DNA of 64,000 nucleotides from an uncultured Flavobacteriales bacterium (GCA_902478645.1 CABSLV010000004.1:26816-90815); one strand, 5' to 3'. Positions 28,128 to 36,620 are shown, counted from the first letter of the stretch. The notes: generated from the letters alone by a model not told the origin. Program-made: numbers and translations.

Positions 28128-28253
28128 ATGAAAACAAGCGCAAAACTCCTGCGAAGGATTTCCTATTCCCCTCCTACGGCCACACTGGTCGAGGTAACCG
28201 TCGAGAGAGGCTTTGCCGTCTCTCTGCCGGATGACACTGTCAATCCTTGGTAA
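28128..28253 (+). CDS. micro-ORF 1, 41-residue peptide
   Basis: A short gene coding a 41-residue peptide that begins MKTSAKLLRRISYS. Its last 27 residues, starting PPTATLVEV and ending DDTVNPW, are identical to those of micro-ORF 2. Between the two copies all seven differences in these 27 codons are synonymous, so selection has kept the peptide. There is no signal peptide; the N-terminus is basic and the C-terminus acidic with a terminal Trp. The frame is also open from 28071. I cannot assign a function. Peptides of this general kind next to fimbrillin-type genes are, as far as I know, uncharacterised. Confidence 0.65.
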   Translation: MKTSAKLLRRISYSPPTATLVEVTVERGFAVSLPDDTVNPW

Positions 28254-28267
28254 AATTGCACACACCT

Positions 28268-28280
28268 CCACGAACACGAT
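28268..28280 (+). repeat. 13-bp remnant repeated at the lipoprotein start
   Basis: CCACGAACACGAT here, just after micro-ORF 1, recurs at 28620-28632, where its last two bases are the AT of the lipoprotein ATG. Here the next base is A instead of G and an A-run leads into the inverted repeat. It looks like the stump of a second peptide-plus-lipoprotein unit. Confidence 0.6.
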
Positions 28281-28284
28281 AAAA

Positions 28285-28438
28285 AAACGTCCGTTTATTA
28301 TGGCAAAGATATAATAAAATATCTTAAAGTAGCTAAAATTGCATTAAAATTAGCGACAAGCAAGTATGGACATTGTTTTGTCGTTTTGTTTTTGGAAAGC
28401 CCCCCATGTTTATTCTTATCCGAAATAAACGGACGTTT
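28285..28438. promoter_or_regulatory. candidate invertible promoter (inverton)
   Basis: Perfect 15-bp inverted repeats, AAACGTCCGTTTATT at 28285-28299 and its complement at 28424-28438, flank 124 bp of AT-rich DNA. The arm resembles the ARACGTWCGT core that I recall for Mpi-type serine-recombinase sites in Bacteroides. The segment holds a -7 box (28304-28311) that faces left here. Flipping would point it at micro-ORF 2 and the lipoprotein with a leader of about 22 nt. As given, the locus would be OFF. No invertase lies in this window. Confidence 0.65.
28304..28311 (-). promoter_or_regulatory. -7 box inside the candidate inverton
   Basis: TATCTTTG on the minus strand matches TAnnTTTG. The -33 region is degenerate (a TTTT 23 bp upstream). 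In this orientation transcription would run antisense to micro-ORF 1. Confidence 0.5.
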
Positions 28439-28446
28439 AACCCATC

Positions 28447-28611
28447 ATGTCTAATAACCCTTACACTAAATTTGTCATGCAACACAAACATCTAACTTTC
28501 CGACACAACAAAATCGAGACTTACACTCCTCCGACCGCCACACTGGTCGAAGTAACAGTCGAGAGAGGCTTTGCCGTCTCGCTGCCGGACGACACGGTCA
28601 ATCCTTGGTAA
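28447..28611 (+). CDS. micro-ORF 2, 54-residue peptide
   Basis: Starting at ATG 28447 it codes 54 residues (MSNNPYTKFVMQHKHL...); a second ATG at 28477 gives 44. The 27-residue C-terminus is identical to micro-ORF 1. ATG 28447 lies 8 bp past the right inverted repeat, the position expected for the first gene behind a flipped promoter. It ends 19 bp before the lipoprotein start, so the two would share an mRNA. Function unknown; a co-expressed small partner or signal of the surface protein is possible. Confidence 0.65.
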   Translation: MSNNPYTKFVMQHKHLTFRHNKIETYTPPTATLVEVTVERGFAVSLPDDTVNPW

Positions 28612-28630
28612 CCCTTATCCCACGAACACG

Positions 28631-31600
28631 ATGAAAAAACTATGCTTTCTGTTGAGTCTGGCTACGATCGTCGGACTCGGCTCCTGCTCGCGGGATTTCA
28701 GCGAGACCGATCCTACTCCCTCGGCACAGGGAACCCACTCCCTGAAAGCCTCCATCGCGCAAAGCGAACCCACCACCCGCACCGGCTTGGGCGACAAAGA
28801 CGAAGAAAACGGTACAACGCCCTTGTTGTGGGTAGCAGGTGACAAAATCGCCGTAGTCGACGACGCAGAACCCAATACCGTACACCAGTACATCCTCGAC
28901 CCTGCTGCCGCCGGACAGACCGAAGGCACGTTTACCGTCAGCGAAGGGGATGGCGTCCAGGGCGCTGCTTCCATCACGGCGTACTACCCTTATACGTTCT
29001 ATTCGGCTTCGCAGGGGTTGTCCGTGCCCGCCACCCAACAGTACAAGGAGGGACGGACGATGGAAACCGACATGCTCCCCATGTACGCCCATTCTTCCGG
29101 GGCGGAAGTGGGCGAGTTGGACTTCCATCCCGTTGCCGGGCTGATCAACCTGCAACTGACCAAAAACGACAAACTGAACGAAAGCCGTCTGTTCTACTCC
29201 GTCAAACTGGTTTCCTCCGAGGATAACCTCGCCGGGAAAGGTTCCCTCGCCGACGACAGCGAAGGATACAAGGTGCTGACCATCGACGGGGACGATGCCT
29301 CGAAAGAGATCACCTTCTCTTTGGGCGAAAGCGGTTTAGCCCTCAAGGAAGGCGAAATCACCTCCCTAATGTTCGTCGTACCGGCCAAAACGTATAGTGC
29401 CTCCACGTTGAAGTTCGTCCTCACGTACAAAAACAGCCCGGACGATGCCGACTTCCAGACCATCGACCTACCCGTCCGCTCGGCGGTAGAAGTACAGCGC
29501 GGACATATCGTCAATTTTGCAGCCACCGATGTCGGCCTGTTGATTTCAGGCATCGCTCCTGAAGAGGTAAAAGAAGTCATTACCGACGCAGCCACCTCCG
29601 GTGAGTCCGAGATCCCGCAAGTGATCGAAGTGGTGGGCATGGATGCCGGCGGGGAATATACCATCGAGCTCCCCACGGTGTACAATGAAACGAAAAATCA
29701 GGAAACCATCTCGTTGGTAGCTACCGACGTTGCGGCCGGAGCTACCATCCTTGTGCAGGAGACTGCCGCCACGGGGATCGCTCCCCAGCAGTATGTGAGC
29801 CTCGCCAATGCCACCGACAACTCCTGCAACGTAGCCGTCGAACTGCCCAACTCGACCGTCACCCTCGACGGCACGTTCGACAACGTGGAAGCTACCACCG
29901 CCGACCAGACGCTCATCATCCCCTCGGGGACCGTCGTGCAGAACCTGACGGTCAAACAAGGCTCGGTCAAGATCTACGGTACGGTCAAGAACCTGACTAC
30001 CGCCTCCGGCTGGAGCGGAGAGATCGTTCGCGGGATTTCCTCCCAGGAATGCTTCGACAAAGCCATGGAAAACGACGCCTCGATCAACTATACGTTCGAC
30101 TACGCTCTGATCGACCGCCCCATCCCGAACCTCGACGGAAAGGGAAAAACGCTGGCGCTCCCGCTGAAAGTCTCGGCCGACGCAACCATTTCCAACCTCA
30201 CCATCCGTCCTTCGGAGTCCATCGAGGCCAACGGCATCACCATCCTTCAGGACAGCGTCGATCTGTCGCTCAACGGAGTGGACATCTACGTTTCCTCCAA
30301 CAACTCCTCCGCCGGGCTGAACACCGGACTGCTGATCGCCGAAGTGAACAACGTTACGGCCACCTTGAAGGATTGCCACATCGTCGTGCCCAAGAGCTAC
30401 CAGCGCGGTATCAACATGCATAGCGCAAAAACCGCCGGTACGACCACCGTTACCCTGGACAACACCCACATCGGACCTACGCTCGAACCCCTGACCACGG
30501 ATTACAGCCACGACACCTACACCCAGGAACAGATCGACGCGTTCAAAGCCCGCGTGGACAGCCGGGGTGTCAGCTTCGGCGGACCGCACAGCGCCCGCTA
30601 CGTGCTGAACCTGCGGAACGGTTCGGTGATCGAAGGAGTATTCTACGCCATCAACTTCACGTACTACGCCGCTCCGGTAGAGATCAACGTGGATCGTTCG
30701 ATCATCGACGGTCGCTGCGCCTTCAACATCTGGGCCAACGGCGAAGGAACGAAGATCAACGTAACGAACGGCTCGAAACTGGTGGGACGCAACTACTTCC
30801 CCGGTCCGACAGAGGTTTATGCCAATATCGTCATCGAAAGCAAAGCCAACGGACAGGCAGCCGAGAACAACGTCATCACCGTGCGCGACAGCGAATTCCA
30901 CTGCTTCAACGAACCGCAAACCAATACCAACTGGCAATACGCGCTCGATGTCCGCTCCGAAGGGGTCAACACCATCCAGCTGCTGGGTGAGACCAAGATA
31001 TACGACCACAGCGGACGCCTTCCCCATGCCATCGATGTCGGAGGCTGGAGCAACCAGTTTGTCATCGACCCGAGCGTATCCTTCGCCATGGGCATGGAAG
31101 GAGCGACCATCCTGCCGACACACATCTGGGACGGTTCTTCGTTCAAATTCCCCGGGAAAGCCCTGGACGGCAAATACTACATCGGCGAGCCTTCCCAGCT
31201 GGCCGCACTCACCCTGCAGGTCCCCGAAGGGATGGACATCGTCCTGGTACGCGACCTGGACCTGAACAACCATCCTTGGCTGGCCAAATATCCCACTTCC
31301 GGCACTAAAGCCAATACGGTGGACGGCGGCGGCCATACCATCTACAACCTCAACACCGGTACGGTCGGATGGGATACCAAGACGGAATGTCCGGGACTGT
31401 TCTCGGCCTTTGCCGGTACGATCAAGGATCTCACGATAGAGAATGCTACCGTGTACGGTTCCCGGGCAGGTGCTCTCGCCGGCCGACTGGACTACGGCAC
31501 GATCACCAATTGCCACGTGAAGAACGTTACCTTTATCGGAGGAGCACAAAAGATGGCTGGCTTGATCGGCTTTATCAACGGAAACGGTGACATCGTTCTG

Positions 31601-32035
31601 GACGGTTGCTCGGTCGACGGATGCCTGATAGTCAACGACCCTGCCCCGAAAGGCGACGATGGTGCTGCCATAACCGGCGATGCATCGTGCATGGCCGGAG
31701 GATTGGTCGGATTCATCCAGTCTTTCAACCACAAGGTGGACATCCGGAATTGTTCCGTGAAAAACACGACTGTGCAGAGCGGTCTGCTTTGGGACAACTA
31801 TTCGGGATGCACTTCGCACGAATTCATCGGCAACATCGCCAACACCTACAAATACCCCAATGCGGTGTTTACGCTGACCAACAACACCATTGAAGGTTCC
31901 TCGTGCGATGCAAAAGTCCGCATGAACGACTATTTCGGATTCTGCTATACGGGCGAATCCGGACAGACCGATCCTTACGCCCGGGTAGTGGTCGACGGAG
32001 AGGTTATCACCGAAGGCCCGGCCGCCGGCGAATAA
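28631..32035 (+). CDS. large fimbrillin-like surface lipoprotein with beta-helix C-terminus
   Basis: The product has 1134 residues. A lipoprotein signal (MKKLCFLLSLATIVGLGSC, Cys19 lipidated) is followed by a Mfa/fimbrillin-like N-terminal domain (~20-310) with the usual TRTG, WVAGDKIAV and ITAYYP-type strands. The rest is a long repetitive, Asn- and Thr-rich beta-solenoid. Near residues 930-1000 it has GLUG-like turns (ENATVYGSRAGALAGRLDYG, then NCHVKNVTF). It is probably exported and cell-surface exposed, as an adhesin or pilus-tip-like protein. The ATG at 28631 creates the signal peptide; the frame open from 28571 overlaps micro-ORF 2. Expression probably depends on the inverton upstream. 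Confidence 0.8.
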   Translation: MKKLCFLLSLATIVGLGSCSRDFSETDPTPSAQGTHSLKASIAQSEPTTRTGLGDKDEENGTTPLLWVAGDKIAVVDDAEPNTVHQYILDPAAAGQTEGTFTVSEGDGVQGAASITAYYPYTFYSASQGLSVPATQQYKEGRTMETDMLPMYAHSSGAEVGELDFHPVAGLINLQLTKNDKLNESRLFYSVKLVSSEDNLAGKGSLADDSEGYKVLTIDGDDASKEITFSLGESGLALKEGEITSLMFVVPAKTYSASTLKFVLTYKNSPDDADFQTIDLPVRSAVEVQRGHIVNFAATDVGLLISGIAPEEVKEVITDAATSGESEIPQVIEVVGMDAGGEYTIELPTVYNETKNQETISLVATDVAAGATILVQETAATGIAPQQYVSLANATDNSCNVAVELPNSTVTLDGTFDNVEATTADQTLIIPSGTVVQNLTVKQGSVKIYGTVKNLTTASGWSGEIVRGISSQECFDKAMENDASINYTFDYALIDRPIPNLDGKGKTLALPLKVSADATISNLTIRPSESIEANGITILQDSVDLSLNGVDIYVSSNNSSAGLNTGLLIAEVNNVTATLKDCHIVVPKSYQRGINMHSAKTAGTTTVTLDNTHIGPTLEPLTTDYSHDTYTQEQIDAFKARVDSRGVSFGGPHSARYVLNLRNGSVIEGVFYAINFTYYAAPVEINVDRSIIDGRCAFNIWANGEGTKINVTNGSKLVGRNYFPGPTEVYANIVIESKANGQAAENNVITVRDSEFHCFNEPQTNTNWQYALDVRSEGVNTIQLLGETKIYDHSGRLPHAIDVGGWSNQFVIDPSVSFAMGMEGATILPTHIWDGSSFKFPGKALDGKYYIGEPSQLAALTLQVPEGMDIVLVRDLDLNNHPWLAKYPTSGTKANTVDGGGHTIYNLNTGTVGWDTKTECPGLFSAFAGTIKDLTIENATVYGSRAGALAGRLDYGTITNCHVKNVTFIGGAQKMAGLIGFINGNGDIVLDGCSVDGCLIVNDPAPKGDDGAAITGDASCMAGGLVGFIQSFNHKVDIRNCSVKNTTVQSGLLWDNYSGCTSHEFIGNIANTYKYPNAVFTLTNNTIEGSSCDAKVRMNDYFGFCYTGESGQTDPYARVVVDGEVITEGPAAGE

Positions 32036-32064
32036 ACCGCTCCCCGATCTTTTCACCAAATATG

Positions 32065-32101
32065 CACCCGGGAGATCTTTGGATCTCCCGGGTGTTTTTT
32101 T
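32065..32101 (+). terminator. terminator after the surface lipoprotein
   Basis: Perfect 13-bp arms CACCCGGGAGATC / GATCTCCCGGGTG (32065-32077, 32082-32094) with a TTTG loop and a run of seven T. Confidence 0.92.
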
Positions 32102-32104
32102 GCA

Positions 32105-32138
32105 CAAAAAAAGCCTTGCAACCCTTTCGCTGCAAGGC
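32105..32138 (-). terminator. terminator after tRNA-Leu
   Basis: GCCTTGCA and TGCAAGGC (32131-32138, 32113-32120 on the minus strand) form an 8-bp stem followed by seven T residues, just past the tRNA 3' end. Confidence 0.85.
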
Positions 32139-32146
32139 CTTGTCCG

Positions 32147-32231
32147 TACTCGGGATGGGACTCGAACCCACACGGACATTTCTGTCCAAAGGATTTTAAG
32201 TCCTTCGTGTCTACCATTTCACCACCCGAGC
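32147..32231 (-). tRNA. tRNA-Leu (anticodon TAA)
   Basis: An 85-nt cloverleaf with a long variable arm (GGACAGAAATGTCC) and anticodon loop reading TTAAA, giving TAA. The acceptor stem GCTCGGG pairs with CCCGAGT (one G-U). The T-loop is GGGTTCGAGTCCC. CCA is not encoded. Confidence 0.95.
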
Positions 32232-32256
32232 ATCCGCCCGGAAAAAACGAGCAGGG

Positions 32257-32264
32257 CAAAGGTA
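32257..32264 (-). promoter_or_regulatory. -7 promoter element of tRNA-Leu
   Basis: TACCTTTG on the minus strand, 25 bp before the tRNA 5' end. No clear -33 TTG. Confidence 0.45.
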
Positions 32265-32371
32265 AAGATTTTTTGCCATTTCGCCGTTATCCGAATGCTC
32301 TTCTCCGAAGCCATTCGCACAAAAGCACAGAAAATCAAGAGAAAAAGGATATCCATCCGGATTCTTTTCAG

Positions 32372-32379
32372 TAGATTTG
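32372..32379 (+). promoter_or_regulatory. -7 promoter element of the 32405 gene
   Basis: TAGATTTG matches TAnnTTTG and lies 25 bp before the start codon. Confidence 0.45.
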
Positions 32380-32404
32380 TACATTCTAGTAACACTTCCC
32401 TGCC

Positions 32405-33448
32405 ATGATACGAAAGATCACATTCCCTGTCCTTGCCTTGGGCGGCTTGCTATTCATCCTTCTGTCCGGGTTCGCCCCTTTTCCTCAAAACGAACAGAGC
32501 GAAGCAACGACCTCGGAGATCGCTCCGGAAGAAGACTCCACCGTATCCGTCATTGCCTGGTTTTGCAAAGGAGACACGATGACCTACTGGATCCATGACG
32601 GTCAGTGGAAAGTCGTCGGAGGGGATACGATCCAAACTCTCGGCGTCCACACCAAGGTGATGCTCACCGTAACAGATTCCTCTTCGAAAGGCTACGCGCT
32701 GGAATACCGTTTTTTGGAATTCGACTTTGACCCGATCGAAGGTTCCGAGACCCAAAACATCGTGAATCTCGCCGCAAGCCAGCTCCAGAAAGACATCGTG
32801 GGTACCGTCATCCGATTCCACACCGATGAAGTAGGGCAGATCACAAAATACGAAAACCTCAAAGAAGTCAAAAAACAGGCCAAGGACCTTTTTTCCAATT
32901 TCGTACAGCAAATGCCGTACATCGACTCTTTGGCGGCAGACGGGATAAAGATAGAACCACTGCTCAAAAAGATCGGTTCCAGCGACCTGCTGATAGACGG
33001 ATACGTCGAGGAACTCGAGATGCTCTTCCGATGCCATGGGAACCAATACCCCATCGGGGAATTCACCGAGCATCAGGATGCCACAGAGACGGAATACGCC
33101 TCCGACACGTATATGGCGGTAGGGATGGATCCGGAAACCTACGAATACGACCTCCGGATCGACGTCGACAACTACATCCCGAAAGAAGACCTCAAAAGCC
33201 TTGTCGGTGACTTGGCCGACCTGTTGCTGGACAAGGACGCAGCGCAGGAGGCCAAGAAGGAAATCGCGACCGAATTCGACCAACAGATCCAGAACGATGC
33301 GGTGTACGGCTCCTATCTGCACGCAAAATACTTCCCCGACGGATGGCCCGAAGACATCATTTATCAGGAGAAAACCTTACTGGAGGGACAAGGAAAACTG
33401 ACGCAGAAATACATCACGTGGGATTACCGGAGCGTGGGCAATTTTTAA
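32405..33448 (+). CDS. exported protein of unknown function
   Basis: The product has 347 residues with an N-terminal hydrophobic signal or anchor (ITFPVLALGGLLFILLSGFA). The mature part is acidic and contains alternating beta segments (MTYWIHDGQWKVVGGD, MLTVTDSSSKGYALEYRFLEF) and helices. It does not fit a family that I recognise. Its own promoter and the following lipoprotein gene on the same strand (146 bp later) suggest a small envelope-protein pair. Confidence 0.6.
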   Translation: MIRKITFPVLALGGLLFILLSGFAPFPQNEQSEATTSEIAPEEDSTVSVIAWFCKGDTMTYWIHDGQWKVVGGDTIQTLGVHTKVMLTVTDSSSKGYALEYRFLEFDFDPIEGSETQNIVNLAASQLQKDIVGTVIRFHTDEVGQITKYENLKEVKKQAKDLFSNFVQQMPYIDSLAADGIKIEPLLKKIGSSDLLIDGYVEELEMLFRCHGNQYPIGEFTEHQDATETEYASDTYMAVGMDPETYEYDLRIDVDNYIPKEDLKSLVGDLADLLLDKDAAQEAKKEIATEFDQQIQNDAVYGSYLHAKYFPDGWPEDIIYQEKTLLEGQGKLTQKYITWDYRSVGNF

Positions 33449-33593
33449 CATTCAAGCCCCGCCCGGGCAAACATTCTACCTGAGGCTTTGGGAAAACCAC
33501 GGCTTATGACCGGTTGCACCATCCTTATACCTTTCGAAAAGAAAGAGATGAGAGAAAGCTACCGCACATCCCCCCTCTAAAAAACATAAACCC

Positions 33594-34556
33594 ATGAAAC
33601 TGCTGCTACCCCTCCTCGTCTCGACACTCCTGCTGTCGTCCTGCGCCTCCCTGTTCAACCCGGAACATTGCCGGACGGACTTCCGATCCCCCGTACCGAG
33701 AACCGTCCTCATCGACTCCACCACGATCCGGGTGCAACCCGGCAAAGCCACCCCCGTGGCTTTCATGCGGGGGAACCAAACGAAAGAAGCGGTACTGATC
33801 ACCGACACCCGCACCGACACCATCGAGGTCCGTCCCCGGTGGAGCGAAGCCTATTACTTCAACTTCGCCACCTGCGGGATAGGCTTTCTCTTCGACGGCA
33901 AGACCCCGAAAAAATGGAAATACCCCTCGACCCTGCGCCTTACCGACCGGTACATCGACAGACATCGCAAAGGTGCCGACCCGTATGCGGACTATCGGTA
34001 TGCCGACAAAGGCTCCTGGAACCTCCACATAAGCCTCCCATACGCCAATGCCTTCTACTCGGCCTATGGAAAGGAAAACCAGTGGGGGGCGGGATTTCTG
34101 GGACTGTCCCTGGGGCTGTCCTACCACACGAGCGACAAGACATTCGTCAACCTCTCCGCCGCCGGCATCCTGGACTCCGAAATACCGATCCCCGTCGCGA
34201 TCGATTATGAAAGCCCCCAGGTCAAGGACCACCGGTATTCGATCCTGGCCAACCTGTCGAACAATCACCTGCTGCTGCAAAAAAGACTTTCCCTGGGATA
34301 CGGCCTCTCGTATGGATACGACACCTGGAATACGATCCACCACGGGATAGCCCAAGAAGGGGAAAAACAAGAAAACATCCATCGCACCTCGCTTTCCCTG
34401 GGATTTGTCTTTCCCGTATATTACTACACCCGGCGCAGCTTTTATCTGGGGATGGTCTATCGGCCCATGCTCGTGCAGTTCGCGCACGGGACGCATTTCA
34501 AGTACCAGCACACCCTCAGTTTCGATTTCGGATGGCGCATCCGGCTGACCAAATAA
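33594..34556 (+). CDS. lipoprotein with probable outer-membrane beta-strands
   Basis: The product has 320 residues. The lipobox LLSSC at residues 13-17 gives a lipidated Cys17. The second half has alternating amphipathic strands ending in aromatic residues (WNLHISLPYANAFYSAYG, FLGLSLGLSYHTS, RLSLGYGLSYGYD) and closes with YQHTLSFDFGWRIRLTK. These look like membrane beta-strands or a barrel-like fold. The N-terminal ~100 residues resemble small Bacteroidetes lipoprotein domains with PEGA-like turns. Function unknown. Confidence 0.6.
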   Translation: MKLLLPLLVSTLLLSSCASLFNPEHCRTDFRSPVPRTVLIDSTTIRVQPGKATPVAFMRGNQTKEAVLITDTRTDTIEVRPRWSEAYYFNFATCGIGFLFDGKTPKKWKYPSTLRLTDRYIDRHRKGADPYADYRYADKGSWNLHISLPYANAFYSAYGKENQWGAGFLGLSLGLSYHTSDKTFVNLSAAGILDSEIPIPVAIDYESPQVKDHRYSILANLSNNHLLLQKRLSLGYGLSYGYDTWNTIHHGIAQEGEKQENIHRTSLSLGFVFPVYYYTRRSFYLGMVYRPMLVQFAHGTHFKYQHTLSFDFGWRIRLTK

Positions 34557-34572
34557 AACGTTCCTGTCTTCC

Positions 34573-35541
34573 TTACAGGAGAAGATTGAACAGATACCCG
34601 GACAAGACGATAAACAGACTCACCACCCCAAAAAAGATACCGACCAGGCGCCAAGTCATCACTTTTTTCAACAGGATCGCCTCCGGAAGGGACAAACCCA
34701 CCACCGCCATCATAAAGGCGATGGCTGTTCCCAAGGGGATTCCCTTGGCCACCAGCACCTGCACTATCGGAACGATCCCTGCCGCATTGGCATACAACGG
34801 AACGGCACAAAGGACAGACAACGGTACGGCCCACACGTTCTCCGAAGACATGTATCGTTCAAAAAATCCCTCGGGAACAAAACCGTGCATCCCCGCTCCG
34901 ACCCCGATCCCGATCAGGACATAAATCCATACCCGCCGCACCACGCTCCAGGCATCCTCGACGATCGCCGGAAGTCTTTGACGGAAGGATGCTTCTTCTT
35001 TCTCCCAACCCCCCGCCTGGCCTTGAGACAAAGAGGACATCTGACGCACCCACGGGGCCAGATAACGCTCCAGCGAGAGGCGCCCCAACACGACCCCTCC
35101 CAGCACTCCCAACAGGATTCCGCTGACCACGTAAATAGCCGTTACCCGCACGCCGAACGACCCCAAAAACATCGCTACCGCCACTTCATTGACCAACGGC
35201 GAAGTGATCAGAAAGGCAAACGTCACCCCCAAGGGGATTCCCCCCTTTACAAAACCGATAAACAACGGGATCGACGAACAGGAACAAAACGGAGTGATCG
35301 CCCCGAAGACCGAAGCGAAAAGATACTGAAATCCATACAACCGCCTTGTGGTCAAATACTCCCTCAGGCGTTCTATCGGAAAATAAGCATTGACCACCCC
35401 CATGGCCAGACAAACCAGAAACAACAGCAGAAAGATCTTCATGCTGTCGTAAAAAAAGAAGTGAAGCGCCTCGCCCCAGCGGGTTCCTGCCTCGAGCCCC
35501 AGCACATCGAACACCAGGACATCTGCCAACCGACGTATCAT
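34573..35541 (-). CDS. permease of the DUF318/ArsP family
   Basis: This 322-residue membrane protein has about eight helices in two related halves. The motif GAITPFCSCSSIPLFIGFVKGGIPLG (~91-116) is the signature of the permease family that includes ArsP (organoarsenical efflux) and the SO_0444-type Cu/Zn exporter. It is the last gene of the arsR-thioredoxin-arsC-permease operon; its start overlaps the upstream stop by 4 bp. The context favours an arsenical or related thiophilic substrate, but this is inference. Confidence 0.8.
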   Translation of the reverse strand: MIRRLADVLVFDVLGLEAGTRWGEALHFFFYDSMKIFLLLFLVCLAMGVVNAYFPIERLREYLTTRRLYGFQYLFASVFGAITPFCSCSSIPLFIGFVKGGIPLGVTFAFLITSPLVNEVAVAMFLGSFGVRVTAIYVVSGILLGVLGGVVLGRLSLERYLAPWVRQMSSLSQGQAGGWEKEEASFRQRLPAIVEDAWSVVRRVWIYVLIGIGVGAGMHGFVPEGFFERYMSSENVWAVPLSVLCAVPLYANAAGIVPIVQVLVAKGIPLGTAIAFMMAVVGLSLPEAILLKKVMTWRLVGIFFGVVSLFIVLSGYLFNLLL

Positions 35542-35963
35542 CCCTGCTTCTTAAGATTGGTCCGATAAAAATCCTGGAATACCTCCCGTATCTGATCGCG
35601 CACCCGCCGAAACCCCTCTGCGACCTCTTGCGGTGCTGCTTTGATCTGCGCGGGATCCTCAAAACCCAGATGGACACGATGCTTTACCGCAGCGGTAAAA
35701 ACCGGACAATGCTCCTTTGCCCCTCCGCATACCGTGATCACATAATCCCACTCAAGGGCCCGATACTCCTGTACCGAATGCGGCACGTGGCCGGAGATGT
35801 CGATACCTACCTCGGCCATGGCTGCTACCGCCTGCGGATGCACCTGCGCAGCCGGGGAAGTCCCGGCGGAAAACACCTCCAACTCCGGATCGAACAACTG
35901 CAAAAAACCATGCGCCATCTGACTGCGGCAACTGTTTCCCGTACACAAAATCAGGATCCTCAT
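35538..35963 (-). CDS. arsenate reductase-like LMW phosphatase-fold protein
   Basis: The product has 141 residues. The N-terminal loop ILCTGNSCRSQMAHG is the P-loop of low-molecular-weight tyrosine phosphatases and thioredoxin-coupled arsenate reductases; the nucleophile is Cys7 or, by alignment, the cysteine of CxxxxxCRS. The following LFDPELEVFSAGT and VITVCGGAKEHCPVF segments with their extra cysteines favour arsenate reductase over phosphatase. It sits between a thioredoxin-like gene, which could reduce it, and an efflux permease. Confidence 0.85.
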   Translation of the reverse strand: MRILILCTGNSCRSQMAHGFLQLFDPELEVFSAGTSPAAQVHPQAVAAMAEVGIDISGHVPHSVQEYRALEWDYVITVCGGAKEHCPVFTAAVKHRVHLGFEDPAQIKAAPQEVAEGFRRVRDQIREVFQDFYRTNLKKQG

Positions 35964-35976
35964 CTTCCCCCCTCCT

Positions 35977-36228
35977 TTACTCTTCTCCGTCCGATTCCTT
36001 CAACAACTCCTTGACCTGCTCCAGCGACAGCCGACGGCCTTTGGCTACCACCTTCCCGTTCACGACCAAAGCCGGCAGCGACATTACGTTGTAGGACATG
36101 ATCTTCACCAGGTCCTCTTCCTTTACCACCGTTGCCTGCCGGCCTTCTTCGGCCACGGCTTGTTTTACCGTTTCGTAGAGGGCCTTGCATCCGGCGCACC
36201 CTGTTCCCAATACTTTAATTTCCATCAT
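35977..36228 (-). CDS. small thioredoxin-fold protein (redox-active disulfide family)
   Basis: This 83-residue single-domain glutaredoxin/thioredoxin-like protein has the active site GTGCAGCK (C11, C14) near the N-terminus and the cis-Pro loop SLPALVVNGKVV. It matches the small MTH895/TF0354-type redox proteins. It probably recycles the adjacent arsenate reductase or moves thiol-bound metalloids to the permease. Start 36228 (MMEIKV) or 36225 is equally possible. Confidence 0.8.
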   Translation of the reverse strand: MMEIKVLGTGCAGCKALYETVKQAVAEEGRQATVVKEEDLVKIMSYNVMSLPALVVNGKVVAKGRRLSLEQVKELLKESDGEE

Positions 36229-36284
36229 CGTTTTATAATTTGTTTTTCGTCAAACAACGAACATTCATATTCTAAAAAAAAATT

Positions 36285-36611
36285 TCAGTCGCAACAAGAC
36301 TTCTTCCGGGCACAAACACAAAAGAAGTCGGAAAAAGCCGCCCGAGCCAACGCCCAATTCTCGCGATGGATGCAATACTTCACTTTCGGCGGAAGGATTT
36401 CCCCCTGAATGAGTCCTGCTTCCTTGAGCTCCTTCAGATGCTGGGATACGGTCGCTTTCGAAATGGGCAACACCTGATGGATATCGCCGAAGAAACACTC
36501 GTCCCGCTCGGCCAGAAAACGCAGGATGGAGATCCGGGCAGGATGCCCCATCGCTTTGGCAAAACGCGCCAACTGTTCCTCTGCATGGGGATAGTTCTTT
36601 TCTTCCATCAT
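36285..36611 (-). CDS. arsR: ArsR-family winged-helix repressor
   Basis: The product has 108 residues. The winged-helix DNA-binding part (~20-85) includes AKAMGHPARISILRFLAE and the recognition helix SKATVSQHLKELKEAGLI. The classical ELCVCDL metal-binding helix is replaced by DECFFGDI, with only one Cys. Instead, cysteines cluster at the C-terminus (CVCARKKSCCD). It is transcribed from a promoter embedded in a palindrome and therefore probably autoregulated. The start is the first of two adjacent ATGs; the longer frame runs back through repeats and a tRNA and is rejected. Confidence 0.85.
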   Translation of the reverse strand: MMEEKNYPHAEEQLARFAKAMGHPARISILRFLAERDECFFGDIHQVLPISKATVSQHLKELKEAGLIQGEILPPKVKYCIHRENWALARAAFSDFFCVCARKKSCCD

Positions 36612-36620
36612 AAGGCCATT

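Noticed and set aside
28571..28630. upstream start for the lipoprotein
   Set aside because: It overlaps micro-ORF 2 in another frame and would bury the lipoprotein signal peptide.
29546..32179. 877-codon minus-strand frame
   Set aside because: Antisense to the lipoprotein, passing through its terminator and into tRNA-Leu.
32036..32404. attachment site or integrated element at tRNA-Leu
   Set aside because: I see no repeat of the tRNA 3' end and no integrase in the window.
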